Part shown: positions 13,651 through 15,295 of the stretch, piece after piece
How the letters are laid out: each line of letters begins with the position of its first letter
How positions within the stretch are numbered: position 1 is the stretch's first letter
NCBI GenBank assembly: GCA_031285815.1
Contig: JAITVM010000150.1
Span: forward strand, 1 to 15,295
Length of the DNA stretch: 15,295 nt
Reading direction: 5' to 3'
Origin: Clostridiales bacterium
GTDB taxonomy: Bacteria > Bacillota > Clostridia > Lachnospirales > JAITVM01
Translations under genes and position numbers: made by a program
The notes under the pieces: model-generated
Told to the model about the DNA's origin: nothing
Seen by the model: the letters and a program-made list of their open reading frames with translations, nothing else
Databases searched by the model: none

Positions 13651-14265
13651 TTAATTGTTTTGTTTGCTGACCCCATCTACGGGGGTAAAATGGGTTAAGA
13701 TATATAGTGTCTCCCGAAGTTTAGAATAGAAATTGACCGTTGTGACATAGAAATTGTTTAAATCTTTTAAATTTAAATCTTTTCCGGGACGATCGGAGTA
13801 TAAAATACAGTTTATTTCATTTTTGATGCAACATTGTGCTACCTGGCGGTAAAGTGGTTCATCTGTTTTTCCGGGTATAGGGGTGAGGTCGCTTTCGCAT
13901 ACTTTAAATACAACTATTTTATACCCTTCTAATTTATGTATGAGCGGGTCTTTATCGTCGATGCTAACCTCCAAAACTTTTTCCCTATCCAAACCGAACA
14001 TACTGTTGAGTTCCTTATAACGTTTGAGGTCGTTCACATCATCCCGTTTATCTGCGAGGAAAATGGCTGGGTGTTTCTTTTTCTTTAATACTTTCTCGAT
14101 TGATTTTGAAAGGGATTCAAAATCTGCTTCGTTTTTTGCATTTTTATAGAATTTCCATATTGGGATTCCATATCTAAATAATGTAAACCAAAATGCGGTC
14201 CAAGTAATTACTAATACAAAGAATATTATATTGATTTGCCAAGGGCTTAAATAACTTAATATCAT
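13651..14265 (-). CDS. Hypothetical membrane-anchored protein with alpha/beta cytoplasmic domain
   Basis: I do not recognise this 204-residue protein. One transmembrane helix lies at about residues 11-30, followed by RYGIPIWKFYK on the probable cytoplasmic side. A charged, likely helical stretch (residues 44-64) ends in KKKK. The remainder alternates strands and helices: HPAIFLADKRDD (65-76), KVLEVSIDD (96-104), YKIVVFKVCESD (115-126), INCILYSDRPGKDL (151-164) and NNFYVTTVNFY (170-180). This resembles a Rossmann-like, flavodoxin-like or TIR-like three-layer fold, but no catalytic signature is evident. The ATG has AAGGAGA upstream. The gene is isolated between two terminators, with its own leader of about 110 bases that includes a small open frame. 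Sensor or signalling roles would be speculation. Confidence 0.78.
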   Translation of the reverse strand: MILSYLSPWQINIIFFVLVITWTAFWFTLFRYGIPIWKFYKNAKNEADFESLSKSIEKVLKKKKHPAIFLADKRDDVNDLKRYKELNSMFGLDREKVLEVSIDDKDPLIHKLEGYKIVVFKVCESDLTPIPGKTDEPLYRQVAQCCIKNEINCILYSDRPGKDLNLKDLNNFYVTTVNFYSKLRETLYILTHFTPVDGVSKQNN

Positions 14266-14290
14266 TTTCTTCTCCTTTTTGTTTGTGGAA

Positions 14291-14362
14291 TCATCCCCTG
14301 CGTAGCAACTTGTCCAAAACCGTTTTACATACCGGCCCAGGTTTCTTAGCCAGCGTAAACAT
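14291..14362 (-). CDS. Possible 23-codon leader ORF, or structured leader RNA
   Basis: An ATG at 14362 opens a frame of 23 codons ending in TGA at 14291. The peptide begins MFTLAKKPGPVC and ends DKLLRRG, strongly basic. It lies between a candidate promoter and the start of the 204-residue membrane protein; its stop is 25 bases before that ATG, with the Shine-Dalgarno of the downstream gene in the gap. The stretch is about 49% GC in an otherwise very AT-rich intergenic region, which argues for constraint. Its own ribosome binding site is weak (TAGAAG). The GC-rich block could instead be a structured RNA. Confidence 0.35.
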   Translation of the reverse strand: MFTLAKKPGPVCKTVLDKLLRRG

Positions 14363-14384
14363 ATGCTTCTATATTTGTTAGTGT

Positions 14385-14390
14385 ATCATA
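14385..14390 (-). promoter_or_regulatory. Candidate -10 element upstream of the membrane-protein gene
   Basis: TATGAT on the - strand lies about 120 bases before the start of the 204-residue protein gene and just upstream of the small leader frame. No good -35 is found at 17 bases; the nearest is the T-rich TTTTGTTGAAT stretch. The call rests mainly on position between the spoIIP terminator and the gene. Confidence 0.35.
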
Positions 14391-14463
14391 GGTAACGGAT
14401 AGATTCAACAAAAAATTAGTATGATTTTCCAAAAAATCTGTTAAACCGACAATTATTATTTTT

Positions 14464-14509
14464 AAAACGGGCATTTAAACTTAATTAAATCCAGTTTAAA
14501 TGCCCGTTT
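14464..14509 (-). terminator. Intrinsic terminator of spoIIP
   Basis: AAACGGGCATTTAAAC (14465-14480) pairs perfectly over 16 bp with GTTTAAATGCCCGTTT (14494-14509) around a 13-base loop. In the - strand direction it starts 11 bases after the spoIIP stop codon and is followed by TTTTAAAAAT. Confidence 0.85.
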
Positions 14510-14520
14510 AATATAAAAAA

Positions 14521-15295
14521 TCAATCGATAACATTTGCAAGTATTTCCGCCAATGGCTTAGCGGTGTTAAAGGCCTCTTCTTTTGTGTTGGTGTTGGCCC
14601 CAACTTCAATTAGTAAAGATTTTGGCATCATGTGTAGGGAATAGCGGTATGTTTTTAAATACATTTTTCGTGTAAACCCTGGAAATAATTCATTAGCCAT
14701 TAGCTGCATATTGAAACTCATTGCCAAGTTTGTATCTAAATATGGGTTTGGCAAGGATGTAATTTCTTTTGCCACACCGTCTTCGTTAAGTATGCTAAGC
14801 CCATTAAAGAACATAATTTGTGCTACGGGCTGGCCATCTATTTCCGTAACAAATTTTCTGATAGGGGCGCCCTCTTTAACATCAATGCCATCGCGGTGCA
14901 GGTCGATAACTACTTGTATAGAAGGGTTTTGTTCTAAAATTTCCCTGACAGGCGGCTCTATGTCTTCATAGGCTGTGTTTACGCTTCCGCCAATATCCCT
15001 TAAACCACTGGTATAGTGGTAGGTTTCGATGCCATAAACATTTTCCAGCTCTTGTTTTAGCAATTCGCCAACGCCCAGCACACCTTCCGATTCATCTTTG
15101 CTATCAAAGTATGTTTCGTAAGAATGGGTGTGGAAGATTAGGACCTTGGGCCCATCAATGCTTTTGTCAATTTTTAAATCGGTATTTAAAAAATTATCTA
15201 CATTTAATAATTCGCTGCCGGCCGCTGTTTTAGAGTCTACGGTGTAGAAATTTTTGATTAGGTAAGAAAAATCATATAATTTATCAATATCTTTA
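14521..15295 (-). CDS. spoIIP: Stage II sporulation protein P (SpoIIP), N-terminus outside window
   Basis: SpoIIP is a zinc-dependent peptidoglycan amidase and endopeptidase that acts with SpoIID and SpoIIM to remove septal wall and drive engulfment of the forespore. The frame is open from the right edge of the window, and 257 residues are visible. A GTG at 15081 is not the start, because the essential N-terminal catalytic motif lies upstream of it: VLIFHTHSYETY, encoded around 15103-15147, carries a zinc-ligand histidine and a glutamate. Further family motifs are VVIDLHRDG (near 14887-14913), MFFNGLSILN in place of the usual strand, NPYLDTNLAMSF, and LLIEVGANTNTKEEA with the catalytic Glu near 14605-14607. 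The missing N-terminus should hold the membrane anchor. The gene ends at a strong terminator. Its presence implies an endospore former. Confidence 0.93.
   Translation of the reverse strand, partial: KDIDKLYDFSYLIKNFYTVDSKTAAGSELLNVDNFLNTDLKIDKSIDGPKVLIFHTHSYETYFDSKDESEGVLGVGELLKQELENVYGIETYHYTSGLRDIGGSVNTAYEDIEPPVREILEQNPSIQVVIDLHRDGIDVKEGAPIRKFVTEIDGQPVAQIMFFNGLSILNEDGVAKEITSLPNPYLDTNLAMSFNMQLMANELFPGFTRKMYLKTYRYSLHMMPKSLLIEVGANTNTKEEAFNTAKPLAEILANVID

Noticed and set aside
14266..14400. Known riboswitch (c-di-GMP, ZTP, guanidine and others) in the leader of the 204-residue protein gene
   Set aside because: I compared the GC-rich block with remembered consensus cores and found no class with matching conserved bases and pairing.
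14521..15081. A short 186-residue SpoIIP starting at GTG 15081
   Set aside because: The frame continues without a stop to the window edge and the upstream part encodes the essential HTHSYE catalytic motif, so the true start lies outside.

Overview
The window looks like chromosome of an anaerobic, endospore-forming, low-GC Gram-positive bacterium (Clostridia; Lachnospiraceae or a close relative is my best guess). Four things point there: a single-chain pyruvate:ferredoxin oxidoreductase, a SpoIIP-type sporulation hydrolase, AT-rich intergenic DNA with AGGAGG-type ribosome binding sites, and a GH112 phosphorylase operon of the kind seen in gut and other host- or plant-associated Firmicutes. The genus assignment is inference.

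Left part (1-3007, + strand): the 3' part of an unrecognised gene that runs in from outside the window, then trmB (tRNA m7G46 methyltransferase) with its own likely promoter, then an uncharacterised lipoprotein with a GTG start. Next (2769-6568) is the 3.5 kb pyruvate:ferredoxin oxidoreductase gene. It has an extended -10 promoter, a leader with a long AU-rich stem-loop, a strong Shine-Dalgarno sequence and a clear intrinsic terminator.

Middle (6579-13603): a self-contained carbohydrate locus. Reading leftwards on the - strand, the operon encodes a solute-binding lipoprotein, two CUT1-type permeases, a 78-residue two-helix membrane protein and a GH112 beta-galactoside phosphorylase (galacto-N-biose/lacto-N-biose type, possibly galactosyl-rhamnose). 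A divergent AraC-family regulator lies upstream on the + strand. The scheme is import of an intact galactosyl disaccharide, then cytoplasmic phosphorolysis to galactose-1-phosphate and the second sugar. No ABC ATPase and no galT, galE or hexosamine-kinase genes are present, so these must lie elsewhere. A stem-loop between the binding-protein and permease genes probably sets unequal expression, and the small membrane protein gene overlaps the phosphorylase gene by ATGA.

Right part (13604-15295, - strand): an unrecognised membrane-anchored protein with an alpha/beta cytoplasmic domain. Its leader contains an unusually GC-rich stretch with a 23-codon open frame. Then comes spoIIP, with its terminator, running off the right edge.

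No tRNA, rRNA, CRISPR array, transposase or phage gene was seen. The least explained items are the 204-residue membrane protein with its leader, the 78-residue protein tied to the phosphorylase, and the two leader or intercistronic RNA structures.
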